Part shown: in pieces, positions 20,835 through 32,734 of the stretch
Layout: the number at the start of each line of letters is the position of its first letter
Numbering within the stretch: position 1 is the first letter of the stretch
NCBI GenBank assembly: GCA_020747065.1
Contig: JAGMVK010000008.1
Location: forward strand, 496,001-560,000
Reading direction: 5' to 3'
DNA length: 64,000 nt
Source of the DNA: Cadophora sp. MPI-SDFR-AT-0126
Taxonomy: Eukaryota > Ascomycota > Leotiomycetes > Helotiales > Ploettnerulaceae
Program-made: the position numbers and the translations under genes
Notes under the pieces: model-generated
The model's input: the letters and a program-made list of their open reading frames with translations, nothing else
Told to the model about the DNA's origin: nothing
The model's database searches: none

Positions 20835-23800
20835 ATGGCGGAACCAGATTTCTCGTCCTTTACGGACATGGACTGGAAGAAGCAAGAAGAAGAGGACGCG
20901 CGCAACTTCAATGCTCTTATTGATTCCACCCAACAAGTTAACAATCAAGATGAAGAAACCCAAGGTCTCTTCGATATGAACCGTCCTCTCGACCTGGGCG
21001 ACAAGGCCGATGACGCAGAAGACTTTGAGGATATCAGTGATGACGATCTTCCAGAGGAGGAGGATGCCAGTGGAGATAAGATGGACGAGGCGCCTGGACT
21101 GACAGATGATGCCACGGGCAACGATGAGTACGATGATGATGATTTGTTCGGCGAGAGTGGACGCGCTTCTTCACCATTCGACTTCGAAGACCCAGACGCA
21201 CAGCTTACAGCAGCTCCGGAGCCACGTATCAACGGCGGTTTGACTCTTCCTTCCATCGCACCCGAACCTGAAGTCGTCGACCTCCGCGCTCTCAACTTCC
21301 CTGACCAGTTCGCCGCAGATGAGGAGGATGGCATGCCTAAAGGTGAAGCTGAGATCCAGGCATACCTTACTGAAAACTGGCCAGAATACGAGAAGGATGC
21401 AATTTTGGACTTCAACAAGCTATTTCCTCCACACCCATCGCATTTCGTTGCCCGAGCCCCAGAGAAGCCACCCAAGCCACTCCATCCCACCAAGGTCAGC
21501 TTGAACATTGCTCCTGACCAAGAGAAGCTCTTCCGAACTGCCGGCCCTGCCCAGAGCGACAAATATACTCGCATTGCGGAGGACGAGGCGAAAGGACTCA
21601 TTTCAATCGTTGAAGACTCGGAGGAAGAAGAGGACAGCGACGATGAGTTTGATTATTCTCCAATCACTGACAGAGTTGGAGGCAAGAGCATACTTGACCT
21701 TGATATTATCTGTGCCGACTTTGACGTCGTTGATGTTCCTGCCTCGGCCCCTCCGCCACCTGAGGAAGAGGAGCCTCAGGATGAGTGGGAGAGAGAGTTT
21801 TTAGGCCCCTCAAAGAAGCGCAAAGCTGAATACGAATTCGTTTTCAAGCCCCGTTTTCCCATGCCAAACTTCGACAACTTTGAGCGCATGACTGCCCAGG
21901 TAGCCAAGCGTGTTATTTTGGATCTGAACGACCCCCATCTTCTCGTCGAATTCACGGAGGTTGACCGTTCGGCCAAGCGCCGGTGCCTTGGTTTGGGGAA
22001 GAGAGCTCCCAAGGATGTCAAAGCTGCTCTCAACCAGCGATTTAACATCTCCAACGACGATGAATATTCTCACTTGAAGAATAACCATGGCAAGGTTAGA
22101 GCTACAGTCGGCAATATCACTGTTGAGCACTCCCTTCCCGCTCAAAAGTTGGCATGGCCTTATTACCACGTCAAGCTCAATGACCACCAGGCCCGAACAT
22201 ACCACCGACCTCAACTGCAGCTTGGCAAATTCCTTCATCAAAACATTCATTTCTCTAAGCCTGGCATGAGAAAGAAGAGAGAAATGAGAACAATGACAAC
22301 CGAGCAAGCCTTCAAGGAAACCAAAGATCTCTCCCTGTCCGATTACTACTCGACTGCTACTCTAATCGAGTACTCTGAGGAGTATCCTACCGTTCTCTCC
22401 AATTTCGGCATGGGAAATCGTATCATCAATTACTATCGACGCAAGGATGCTGATGACCAGAAAGAGCCAGCCAAGTTTGACGACCGTGTTGGAGACACAA
22501 CAATCCTCCTTCCAGAGGACAAATCCCCCTTCTCAATCTTCGGAACAGTCGATCCAGGAGAGACCGTCCGTACTATCCACAACGCCATGTACAGAGCTCC
22601 CATCTTCAAGCACAACCCAAAGAGCTCCGACTTCCTGGTTGTCAGATCGAGCACCGGCGTCAATGGCTCGTCTTGGCACATTCGTAATATCGACAACCTG
22701 TTTGTAGCTGGTCAGCAACTACCTTCCATGGAGATTCCTGGCCCCCATGCAAGACGAGTCACCAATGCTGGCAAGAACAGAATGAAGATGGTCGCTTTCC
22801 GTAAGATGCGCCATAATCCGCGTCAAGAAGTTTCTCTCAGAGAGATTACGGAGCACATTGCAGATTCCACGGAGTCGCAGAACAGACAAAAGGTCAAGGA
22901 CTTCTTGATTTACGACAAAGTCAATAAGGTATACAACATAAAGCCCACGGAAGGCCCATTGGATGAAGTCTTTGTCCGAGCATTGGTCAAGCCTGAAGAG
23001 GTTTGTGCCCTTGATGCTATGCAAGTGGGAGCCTGCCATCTTGTCGATGCCGGTTACACCCTCGATAAGGAGGACGTGGAAGATGGCGGTGAGATGCGAA
23101 ACCAGAGTCTGGAACAGAAGCTAGCACCTTGGAATACCACTAAAGCCTTCTGCGAGGCAGCACAAGAGAAAGCCATGCTAGAACTTCACGGCGCAGGCGA
23201 TCCGACTGGCTGTGGCCTTGGAATCAGTATGATCAAGACTTCCATGAAGGGTGGTTACCTTGAGGGTATCAAGGAAGGTGAACTGTCAACTGCAGCTGCC
23301 AAAGTTGCTCTAGATCCGAAGGCTAATAACGGTCACGGATACAATGTCAAGGTCCAACAGGATCTGTACGGTGGTGGCATCCAGCGTATTTGGAATGGTC
23401 AGAAGGAGACTTTGTCAGATCAGACTGAGAAGGATGATATGGAGGTTGATGAGGATGGTCCTGAGGATGAGGCATCAGTAGTAGCCAAGACACCCCGATC
23501 CATGGCCACTCCTGCATTTGATGATAATGAGAGCACCTACAGCGAGGATACTCAACAAAGAAGCCTGAGAATCACACGATCAACCAGAAACCAATATGGG
23601 CAGCTCGAGGAAGTCACGGAGGTCATCCACGATCAGAAGGTTATCAACATGTATCTGAAGCGTCGCACTGAGATTGAGATGGCAGATGTCGAGTAAGTCC
23701 CCATTCCCCGGTAGTCATGGCATAGTGATTCTAATTATGCGTTCAGTATTTTACAGTGGGAACCCAGCGGGGATCCTGAGGCTGATCGCATTATGGCTGC

Positions 23801-24334
23801 AAGGCAAGTACCTCTTTTCGATTCACCCCTGCTCGCCCCTTTCGCCTACTTGAAGAATCAGTGCTGACAGACAGCAGAGTCCAAGCGGAATTGAAGCGTC
23901 TGAATGTCAACAGAGATCGCCGAAAGCATCGTTGGGGCACCAAGGCAAATTTGGAGGGCCTCAAAGGTGGTATTGTAAAGGGACCAAAGTCTAAGACCAA
24001 GGGTCCGAAATCAGCCTCTGCGGGAATGCTTTCGCCTTCGTCTACTCCAGCTCCTTCTATTGAGAAGCCTGCCGGAACCACCAGAAAGTGTGCCAACTGT
24101 GGCCAAGCTGGACATATCAAGACCAACAAGAAGTAAGTTGTAATTCATCATCTACACGTTGGGCCTTTACTGATTTTCTCCAGACTCTGCCCAATGCTCA
24201 ATGGCACGATGAAGCCAGGCGACAATCCAACCAATAACGGCGGTTTTGGGAATGGAGGCTTCGGCAATGGCGGCTTTGGAGATGGTGGCTTTGGTGATGG
24301 TGGCTCCAGTGCTCCCCAGGCGTCGTTTGCCTAA
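20835..24334 (+). CDS. TAF1: TFIID subunit 1
   Basis: Four exons: 20835-23692, 23747-23803, 23878-24132, 24184-24334; 1106 residues. The acidic N-terminus (DWKKQEEEDARNFNALID) resembles the TAND region. The central DUF3591 domain, at roughly residues 400-860, includes FSIFGTVDPGETVRTIHNAM, FVAGQQLPSMEIPGP and RKMRHNPRQEVSLREITEHI. Near the C-terminus is the TAF1 zinc knuckle CANCGQAGHIKTNKKLCP, followed by a short glycine-rich FGNGGFGDGGFGDGG tail. Bromodomains are absent, as is usual in fungal TAF1. Nuclear, part of the general transcription factor that binds core promoters. Intron 2 (23804-23877) has a GC donor (AG/GCAAGT), and its acceptor is a tandem CAG pair. Confidence 0.93.
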
Positions 24335-24980
24335 TCTCACCAGTAAAACACAAACCCAGGAAGTGATGTACACCCCTTTCTATGCCAAAACAGCAACACC
24401 GTACTCACGATCGCTATCACACAATTCATCCTCACTTCTTCTTTTCGCACTTCGACGAAGTGCAAACAATTGACAATACACTTCTACCCTTCTTGTACAC
24501 CTACTTCACATCACACTTCGGACCGAACCCTTTTTGAGCAGCACTTTTTGAGCAACACACTCTCGGCCGACGCATATTCGATCGATAAATTTTTCAGCGA
24601 GCATACTTGGCGTTGGAGGATCATTTTCTATATTTTCTGTATCCCATCGCATCTGTCGGCGTTGGGGTAGCTGGCCATCAACAGGCGTTGTGGGTTGAAA
24701 GGCAAAGCGAATGTAAATTCTGTATGATATGTATTGGCGTTATGAGGCCAGATTCATTTTACATCTGGGCCGTTTCTTTTCACAAACGCGGGTTGAATTT
24801 TCTTGAACGACGATGTGATGCCATTCGAGCATCATACATTTATTTTTCCGTCCTTGGTTGTGGACGAGGCCCTGTGAGGCTTGATTTATCCAAGAGGAGA
24901 TTGCGGAGGAAAGTTTCAAAGGTACTCAGATGATTGGAGAACTTGTCGACGCAACACGTTTAGAGTTTGGTTGATGGTTT
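24335..24980. other. TAF1 3' region, no gene seen
   Basis: Downstream of TAF1; short frames here have no domain. Likely 3' UTR followed by spacer. Confidence 0.5.
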
Positions 24981-25285
24981 GATCCGTCCTTACACGACTG
25001 GAGCACCATTCTTTCTCTTCACACAGCGAATCAAGAAATGGACTTGGCTTGATCCGTCTCACGACTGGAGCGCCAACCCTTCCTTTCACACCAAAACAAA
25101 TTCGATGGCTGGGCTCAGCTTGATCCGTCTTCACAGACTGGAGCGCTGTCCCTTCTCCCAAACGCCACTTCAAACATTGTGTTCAGCTTGATCCGTCCTT
25201 AAGGACTGGAGCGCTGCCCCTATATTCATACGCCACGTCAACAGACGGTTTCGGCTCGATCCTTCTTTACACGGCTAGAGCACTG
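24981..25285. repeat. Five degenerate ~70-bp tandem repeats with inverted-repeat core
   Basis: A core of the form GATCCGTC-(3-7 nt)-GACTGGAGC recurs at 24981, 25051, 25122, 25190 and 25258, a spacing of 70, 71, 68 and 68 bp. The sequence between cores is also loosely alike (a cgcCa/ccct-rich arm). Within each core the left arm TCCGTC and right arm GACTGGA are nearly complementary; at 25190 the centre reads TCCTTAAGGA. Reading frame is not kept between units, so this is not a protein repeat. Function unknown. Confidence 0.75.
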
Positions 25286-25598
25286 GCACCGAGATGGTAT
25301 GATATGGCTGGCGAATCGGTTTCTTCTTTCCTCTTGGGTTTCCCATGATTGTGGTGGGATCCCTGCATGTATTGTCAATGAGACAAGCATGTCAATGACA
25401 GAAAGCATAAAACAGCGGTTCCCGTGTTGTGGTGTGAGTGACTTAGAATGTGATTCTCCGTTTCACTTCAGAACGACCGCTAGCTCAAATCTCACTATCC
25501 TGTTCCAGGCTTTTCAGTTGTGTACGACTCATAAGTTGGCCTCGAGTATGACCAAGTAAGTCTTTATCTCCCGAGCATGACAATGAACAATGGGTTCT
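25286..25598. other. Spacer between repeat array and methyltransferase gene
   Basis: No supported gene; the frame at 25299-25559 (+) has no recognisable domain. Confidence 0.4.
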
Positions 25599-26764
25599 TC
25601 AGTTCCCACCGGCCAGCGCCGGCTTCCTCCCATAAACGAAATGCACCAGCGCATAGAGATGGTTCTTCCTATCCTTAAATTCGCGCCTCACTCCTTCCAT
25701 AAGTGCTTGCGCTTCCTCGTTACTCCAGCCCAATGTGCGGGTAAAGATGGCAAGAGTAAACGGCTCTACCGCATCCACCATCTGCACAAGTTCGTAGCGG
25801 CCAATCTCTTTCTGTCGCGGATCCTTGGGCCACGGCCCTATTGGTAGCTGTTGAAAGTCAGCAAAAATGCCTGCAACATGGTGAAGAGATGTCTATCCGG
25901 GTCTTACCTTCTGCACAACCTCTGTAACGTCTTCAAAGCCCGCAGCGACCAACTTCTCCTTCTGCTCTGCCGCCACATTCATCCTTTTCCCAAACGCCCT
26001 ACTAGCCTCATCAAGATGCTGCTGCCACTTCTTAATACATGGACAATTCTCTAATTTCTCATCATCATCACTTCGAGCCCATGTCTCATACTCCTGCATC
26101 TCCAGGTACCCACCCCGCTTCAAATTCTTCAATACCCGCGCATACAACGTCTCCCAATTCTTAATCGAGCCCGCCATACCCCGCCCATGCACGAAATCGA
26201 AATCGGAATACACCCATTCGTCTTCGACGTCGTCAACGATGAAGCGGCAGTTGGGCGGTACCCATGTGGGTTGTATGGGGCTGAGATCCGTGCCGATGAC
26301 TTCAGCGCCAGGGTTTTCGTCGGCCATGTCGAGAGCCCAGATCCCTGTACCGGTGCCGAAATCTAGCACGCGTTGAGGATTGGGAGGGATGGGCGCGATG
26401 AAGAGGGTGCCGCTGAGCATGAGCTTGAAGATGTGGTGGAGGAGGTCGAGACGGTCCTGTTCCTTCTCGTCGTTGGGGAGGGGGTACTCGCCATCGCGGA
26501 AGGCGTGGTAGCGGCGTCCGTTTTCGTATTTGTAGTGGAAGACGGAGGAGCTGATGGATGTGGAGAAGGTGTGGAGGGAGGTTTCGTAGGCGGAGTCGGA
26601 TTCGATGTTGGTGTCGGCCTATGGTGTTTGTTAATTTCCGAATAAATATCTATACAGGTAGTAGATGTCTATGTGAGTTTAGGACTTACGTCTGCCTCGA
26701 TTGGTGCACCGAGATCTTGAGGGGCGGTGGCTTCGGGAGGGGCTTGAGGCGTTGGAGCGGACAT
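25599..26764 (-). CDS. LaeA-like SAM-dependent methyltransferase
   Basis: Three exons (high to low): 26764-26690, 26618-25908, 25847-25599, with introns of 71 and 60 nt; 344 residues. N-terminus MSAPTPQAPPEATAPQDLGA is disordered. The class I methyltransferase fold starts after ENGRRYHAFRDGEYPLPNDE (a hallmark of the fungal UMTA/LaeA-like group), with motif I VLDFGTGTGIWALDMAD, then EVIGTDLSPIQPTWVPPN, FDFVHGRGMAGSI, and LKRGGYLEMQEYE. C-terminal exon: YALVHFVYGRKP. The group includes the regulator LaeA and cluster-linked methyltransferases; the target cannot be read from sequence. It is adjacent to a P450 and an aldo-keto reductase. Confidence 0.87.
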
Positions 26765-27662
26765 GGTGTTTGGGAAAGTGGTATTGCGGGAATGTGTCAA
26801 GTTAAATAGTTTCCTAAGAACCCGAGACTCTGGATAGAGCAGACATCCTGATGCGACCTCTCTTGCTTAACCGTGTGCATATTTGTTGGAAATGATGAAA
26901 ACCTCGGGGTCCCGTTGGGTCAATGGAGGCAACATATGCAGATGCGTCAATGATTGGAGGCGGCACACTTTTTACAGCTTTCAACTAAATGCTTGTCCAC
27001 TCCTGTGATCTTACACCGTTTTCTGGATTTAATTTAATTTCATAGCAGTAAGCTGACTTTGTGTTGCTCCTCAGTCTGTACCTCGTCAGTCCAGAAGAGA
27101 AAATGGCGTTCGTCTTGTCATCAAATGTTTACACCAATTTAATCTTGCACAGTCCGGTACTTTGAGAAAATTCTAGCCACACCGGAAAAGCCGTGATATT
27201 TCCGTTGAAACCCTTCGCTGGGCGCTGCAATGCACTCGAATCACAATTGTTAGTCGGCCAGCCAATGGATGGGGCTCATGCATACGTGTATCGGGGAAGC
27301 TGCCCAAGCGAGTCCTGACAGCTGCAATGCCCAATTAATTCTGCATGCGACTTGCGTCAACACTGCGGGAATACCCGTAAGAGGTTCATTCTGAGCGGGA
27401 ACAATCGTCGATTGGTTTGACGCCCAATGATATTTCTTGTTTTGTTATCAGTTGACTGTAAAGTTGTATTGGAGGGGGAACTCAGTACGTGTACTGTACA
27501 TGTATCTGCTCAGCCTGATATTTGCATTACATAATTTGTGGGTTCCTCTCAATCACTGACAGCCATTTGGTGTCGTAGATACAGTGTCTTACTTGAACGA
27601 GTCCTCGACCTTTTTCTCCTCACAGTTGATTTGATTCCCCGAGTGAGGCCGAATACAATATC
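26765..27662. other. Divergent promoter region of methyltransferase and P450
   Basis: 898 bp between two genes that point away from each other. A near-palindrome, GTACGTGTACTGTACATGTA, lies at 27485-27504 and could be a dimeric factor site (speculative). No gene seen. Confidence 0.45.
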
Positions 27663-29511
27663 ATGGAATTGAGTTTTTATTTTGTTGCTTTAGTAGTGCT
27701 CGCTTGCTACTTGGGTGGACTCGCATTTGGAAGACTCATTTCACATCCATTGTCAAAGATTCCGGGTCCCAAGCTTGCCGCATTATCTCGTCTGTACATC
27801 ACGTACTACAACGCCACAGGCGGCAGCAAATTCTATCTTCAAATCGAAAAACTTCACAAGAAATATGGTGATTCATCAATTGCTCCAGATTTCCTGACTA
27901 TCGTAGCTGATGAAGACCAGGACCTGTCATCAGAATAGCTCCCAATGAAATCCACCTCAGCGACCCAGAGAATCATGAGAAAATCTACCGCGTTGGATCA
28001 AAGTACACCAAAGACCCCGGATTCTACACCGCATTCGGCTGCGAAACTTCCGCATTCAGCACCCCAAGCAACGAACTCCACCGCGTCCGACGAGCAGCTT
28101 TGAATCCCCTCTTCTCTCGAAAGCGAGTGCTGGATCTCGAGGACATAGTCCAATCGAAAGTCGCAAAGCTGGACCAGCGACTTCGTGACGCTTCGTCGAC
28201 CGGTGATGAGGTGGACTTGCATTATGGACTTCGAGCAATATCTGTTGACACGATCACTGACTATGGGTTTGGGAAGTCGTATGATTTGTTAGATCGCGAA
28301 GATTTTGGAAGGAAGTTTTTTTGAGATGGTGCGACAGCTTGGTCCCGCGGTGTGGTTCTTTCAGCAATGGCCATTTCTGCAAGCCATTGCTTTGAGTATT
28401 CCGCCTTGGGGGGCGAAGAAGTTGAGTTCGAATCTGGGAAGCTTTATGCAGCTGAAAGGTGTACGAACCCACAGTCAATATTGGGGCATTGGAAAACTCT
28501 GACTCTGACAGGAATGCCGTGGCAATATTGTGGCGATAAAATCGGCCATGGAGGCAGGCATAAAAGATGAATCTCGCATCACAATCTTCCACCAGCTGCT
28601 GAACCCGAATGCGACGGAAGGTCACGTTGTTCCATCTGTCGACGACTTGGCGGATGAAGGGCTCGTCATACTGGGTGCTGCATCTGACACCACCGGAAAC
28701 GCGATGGCCATCGCGATGTATGGTGTACTCAGCAACTCCACAATATACACCAGACTGACTGCGGAGTTGAACTTGGCGTTCCCGGATCCATCCAAGTCGC
28801 TCGACTTCATCACACTCGAGAAGCTTCCGTACTTGGTGAGTGATCTCTCTTGTACGTGTGACCGAAATCTGCTGACTCAGACAGACTGCAGTTATTAAAG
28901 AAGGACTTCGGTTGGTTGATTGCGTCCAGATCAGATTTGATACCCTCTAATAGCGTCAGGCTCTCATATGGTGTTATCGGTAGACTTCCCAGAGTTGTCA
29001 ACGAACCTGGTGTTTCGTTCCACGGCTTCGATACCCCACCTGGCGTAAGTCAACTTTACTCTATTCATAAATTCGACAACGTGTACGAGGCTAATTGATG
29101 GATAGACTATCGTTGGGATGAGCGCATACATGATGCATCGCAATCCCGAGTACTTTCCCAACCCCGACACGTTCGATCCCGAACGATGGACCGATCCGGT
29201 CGCTGCGAGGAGACTAGACAAATATCTTGTTCCATTTTCAAAAGGGCAGAGACAGTGTATCGGAATGCCGTAAGCTCAATCATTCCCCTCCATCTCTCAC
29301 CTGTCCATATTTGAAGCGCGAAGAGGTTCTGCAGTGTCATAACTGACTATCTAGGCTGGCGTATTGTGAGATCTACGTTACGCTAGGGACACTATTCAGA
29401 CGCCATCAGAACCTGGAAGCAATGCCTCTTTCTGAGGAGGACTTGGTATTGGAAGATTATTTCGCCCCTCATCCTCCTGTTGGCGCCAAGAAATTTCGTG
29501 TTAAGGTTTAG
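27663..29511 (+). pseudogene. Cytochrome P450 with a one-base frameshift
   Basis: Seven exons: 27663-27867, 27921-28460, 28512-28835, 28885-28910, 28960-29044, 29106-29269, 29355-29511. They total 1501 nt, one more than a multiple of three. The extra base is in a T7 run at 28316-28322: six Ts would read KFFEMVRQLG, seven give a TGA. Otherwise the protein (about 499 aa) is complete: N-terminal membrane anchor (FYFVALVVLACYLGG), proline hinge KIPGPKL, I-helix LGAASDTTG, ExxR as KEGLR, DPERW, and heme loop [10 protein letters not shown] with the Cys ligand. The ExxR motif is encoded on a 26-nt exon. Either a real recent inactivation or a sequencing error in the homopolymer. It resembles secondary-metabolism P450s. 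Confidence 0.85.
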
Positions 29512-30009
29512 TGTGGTGTCAACAGCTTATCAATATAGGGCTTGGTGGTGTTACGAATGATGGCGGAGCTACTTAACCGGTGGGAATCCAGTAAGCGAGT
29601 AAACAAGGCCAGAACATGTACCTATCAATAAGACTCTTTCTCAAAATTATGTAGGAGGTCTTTGGCCGGAGATTTATGAGGAAGAGTTCCCAAGATAATG
29701 TGTATATTTCTATAAGTGAAGGTACAATGCATTTTGGCTGTTGATAGTTTACACACGGCCATTGTTCGTTTCAGGGTCGGTCACTGAGCCCACCTTGCTA
29801 CTTAATTCATCATGCTTATCAAATGGAGCATGGAAATAGCGATGATCATTGGTTCATAATTCATTTATTTCGACTCCTCAGTCCTGGACTTATTGGCTTT
29901 TATAGTAGACTCAAGAATCATTCCAGAGCCATCGGACAGTCCCACCCAGTCCAGAACTTAAGCTCGTGAAAGGTATTGTTGTCATAATTCAGACTATGAA
30001 GACGTACAT
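29512..30009. other. Convergent 3' spacer
   Basis: Between the 3' ends of the P450 and the aldo-keto reductase. Nothing recognised. Confidence 0.55.
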
Positions 30010-31054
30010 TCAATGCCAATAGCGTGGAGCCATAGGCTTCGCCTTCAGCCAAGCCTGTTCTACCACCTCAACCACCTCTTCCGGCAGCGGGCCTTTCTCC
30101 AAGTCTTCTAGGTTCTCCTGCACATGCTTCAAGCTGCTAGCACCAATGATGATAGCATCACCGAGTTCTTTTTTCAGCAAAGAATGATGTTCTAACCACC
30201 GCAATGCTATTTCTGCAATGGTCAAATCATGCTTGTCGGCGACTACCTTGATGATATCCAGTGCATCAAAATACGATTCGTTGATATAGCGACCCTGAGT
30301 CATCCTTCCTACTGGCTGCTGTGAATCAAATCGCGAGCCTGCTTCAAATTCAGTCTGGTTGCGCTGATACCGTCCAGTCAAGAACCCGGCGGCCAAAGGC
30401 TGAAAGGCATACATGGAGATACCGTAGTGACGGAGACAAGGAAATAATTCCGACTCCACCGATCGCTGGAGCGCCGAGTAATTTCCTTGATACACGGTTG
30501 GTTTGATCCACCCATTCTTTTCGCAAATTTCGCAAAGCTTGGCTACTTCATAGGACATATAATTGGATATGCCGAAACGATTGAAATATCCTTCTTTGTG
30601 TAGTTCATTCACTGTACGAAGGGTGTCCTCGAATGGGACGGTGCGGTCTGGGGCGTGAAGATAAAACATGTCGATTTTGTCGGTCTTCAGCGCCTTGAAA
30701 GATTCCATGAGGCCTCTGCGAACATCCTCGGGAGAGTGAGTGTATGCGCCCTTCTTTGGATAGAGCTTCGTGTCCATGACAATTCCTCGCTTCTGCCAGT
30801 CCACCTCTGCAAGTAGCTCTTCACTCGTTCCATCGCCGTAGACTCGCGCCGTATCGATCTCATCATGGCCATGTTGCTGGAAAAGATCAAGAACAGGAGC
30901 CGCATCCTCAGCAGTAAGGATGCGAGCGTGGAATGTATCTGATTATAAACTTATCAGTCAGAACAAAAGCGGAATACTAGAAGAAAGTACTTGGTTTTCC
31001 AATGGCCATAGCGCCAAACACAATCTTGAGCTGAGTCTTCGCGGATTGGCTCAT
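30010..31054 (-). CDS. Aldo-keto reductase, AKR7/aflatoxin-aldehyde-reductase type
   Basis: Two exons (31054-30991, 30938-30010) with a 52-nt intron; 330 residues, intact. The (alpha/beta)8 barrel shows KIVFGAMAIGKP at strand 1 and the catalytic tetrad in order: Asp and Tyr in IDTARVYGDG, Lys in VMDTKLYPKKG, His in FYLHAPDRTVPFEDTL. Further AKR7 marks are FGISNYMSYEVA, VYQGNYSALQRSVESELFP and IIIGASSLKHVQENL. It uses NADPH to reduce aldehydes or dialdehydes in the cytosol. Beside a P450 and a methyltransferase it may serve a small pathway (inference), or be a detoxifying enzyme. Confidence 0.9.
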
Positions 31055-31594
31055 CTTGAAGGTCTACGATGAGAGACTGGAATTTGTATACGTTGAGTTT
31101 TATGTTGATGACTTGTTGGTCATCCGGTTGTTTTATACATCAGAAGGCGGATTGCCTGCTCCCCTCCCTGGCCGTCGGCCTTTATATCATACTGATCGTA
31201 AATCCGGAAAGAGTACAGATTTCTAGACTAAGCTTCATGCGCTGGGCTTATGTTGGTTAGTGTCCTACTGGCGAAAACGATTAAACTTTTTGATTCCGGG
31301 GCATTGGACACACTAATGCAAATTGCTTACGCGCTAATCCGTTTTTCATACGGATTGACGCGATGCGACCACCACAAAGTGCTACGGGTAGCTCAAAATT
31401 CAGACTACATAAAGAACATTTTCACTCAATCGAATGTAGATCTAAGTGTCATGAAGATGCGCAAAGCGGAAATAACGTTTACTAATGTGCATTAACCTGG
31501 TAACCAGCTAACTTTTACTTCGCCACTGTTGCTTACCCTGATCGTATGTGTGGCGTGAGGGTGCAGCTATCTTTGAATAGCCTGCTCTCCCAAA
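31055..31594. other. Spacer upstream of the aldo-keto reductase
   Basis: Promoter of the aldo-keto reductase gene and 3' side of the next gene. Frames at 31069-31260 and 31250-31495 (+) carry no domain. Confidence 0.5.
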
Positions 31595-32199
31595 TTACAC
31601 ACGGTCGAAGTCGCCCAGTTGTTCGGCAGATATCCAGGCTAAGATTTCCTCCCATGTCTGCTCGGGTTGGACAGTATCTGCTACATGTTAGCAGTGCATG
31701 GCAGGATTAGTATCTAACTTTGTGAAAAGACATACCTTGGGAGTTCTCCAACGCACAATCAGAAGAGCAGCTCTGTTGCTTAATGTCTTCCACCTTACAA
31801 GTAGACATAACATCAAGACGAGCTCTGGTAGATGTTGTAATATGCTGCCCCTGCTGAGTGACAATTCCCTTTAGAGCATCTGCGTAAGTCTTATACGTAG
31901 CTCGTGTAGACGTGGTAGCTTGCAGGCTGATGCTCTCGTCATCACGACGAAGATTGACAACGACACCAAGGGTGGCAGGGTCTGACTTCGTTGAAGTTGG
32001 AGCAGAAGTAGCGATATCCCGATTCAGGGGATATGAACTAGCAGTGATAACAACCTTTGTCTTTCCGTCGTTTTTTTGAGTTGGTAATCGGAGCACCGTG
32101 CTGCTCTTTACTTATCTTTTGTTTTTCGAAGCTCCTAGGCACGACCGGCAGTACCTTGAACCGCGATCTACTCTGGGTATCTTCCATCCTGGTCAACAT
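31595..32199 (-). pseudogene. Unknown small gene with an A7-run frameshift
   Basis: The ATG at 32199 starts MLTRMEDTQSRSRF; the open frame extends up to about 32325, so an upstream exon is possible. At the T7 run (32071-32077 on the + strand) the frame breaks: with six bases ITNSK would continue as NDGKTKVVITASSYPLN. A 55-nt intron (31681-31735, GTATGT...CTAAC...TAG) then joins ENSQ to ADTVQPEQTWEEILAWISAE, ending at 31595. The consistent splice and sensible C-terminus argue that this is a real gene. No domain is recognised. The break could be a homopolymer sequencing error. Confidence 0.5.
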
Positions 32200-32325
32200 C
32201 TGATCTGAAGACCAAGTCTGCTTGTCAAGAAATGCAGAATACTGTAAGTTTTGGTATGAAAGTGGATCGGATAGGGAGGGTTTTGAAGAAATCAAGTCGA
32301 AGAAGTACAATAGCTCGAACTACCA

Positions 32326-32734
32326 CAACTCGAGAACAAGGTCGCGCGCCTGGCATATGACATACCATCGGTAAAGAGTATGTCGCATTGTCGCTTCACT
32401 CATAAACAAACGAGATATGACTAAGAGAACATGTGACAAGACTGATGATAGTGATGAGGAGTGAGAGGGAGCGATGCTTGGCATGACTGTTTGGAGCAAT
32501 GAAGAGTAGCCGAAAATACTCGTACAAGAGAATTGTTTTTGGCTTAATATATCAAAAGACTTATCAGTGCTGATACAGTAGGAAGCGATTGCGGCTTCGT
32601 CTTTTCATTATTATGAATTATGTTTTCATCCTGGCCAAGGCCACACTAGAACAATTTCAGTTAGCCGGCTCTTTGGTGTTTGTGGTCTTTGTCTAGTCAT
32701 TAAGTGCCGCTTTACGTCGAAACCTTAGGACGAA
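32326..32734. other. Left boundary of the repeat region, no gene seen
   Basis: Spacer between the last left-arm gene and the decayed multicopy gene. A possible upstream exon of the unknown gene could lie here (an ATG/GTATGT context near 32370 on the minus strand), but it is not supported enough to call. Confidence 0.4.

Noticed and set aside
24916..25191. Frames on both strands across the 70-bp repeat array
   Set aside because: The repeat spacing does not keep frame, so the translated text does not repeat; coding is unlikely.
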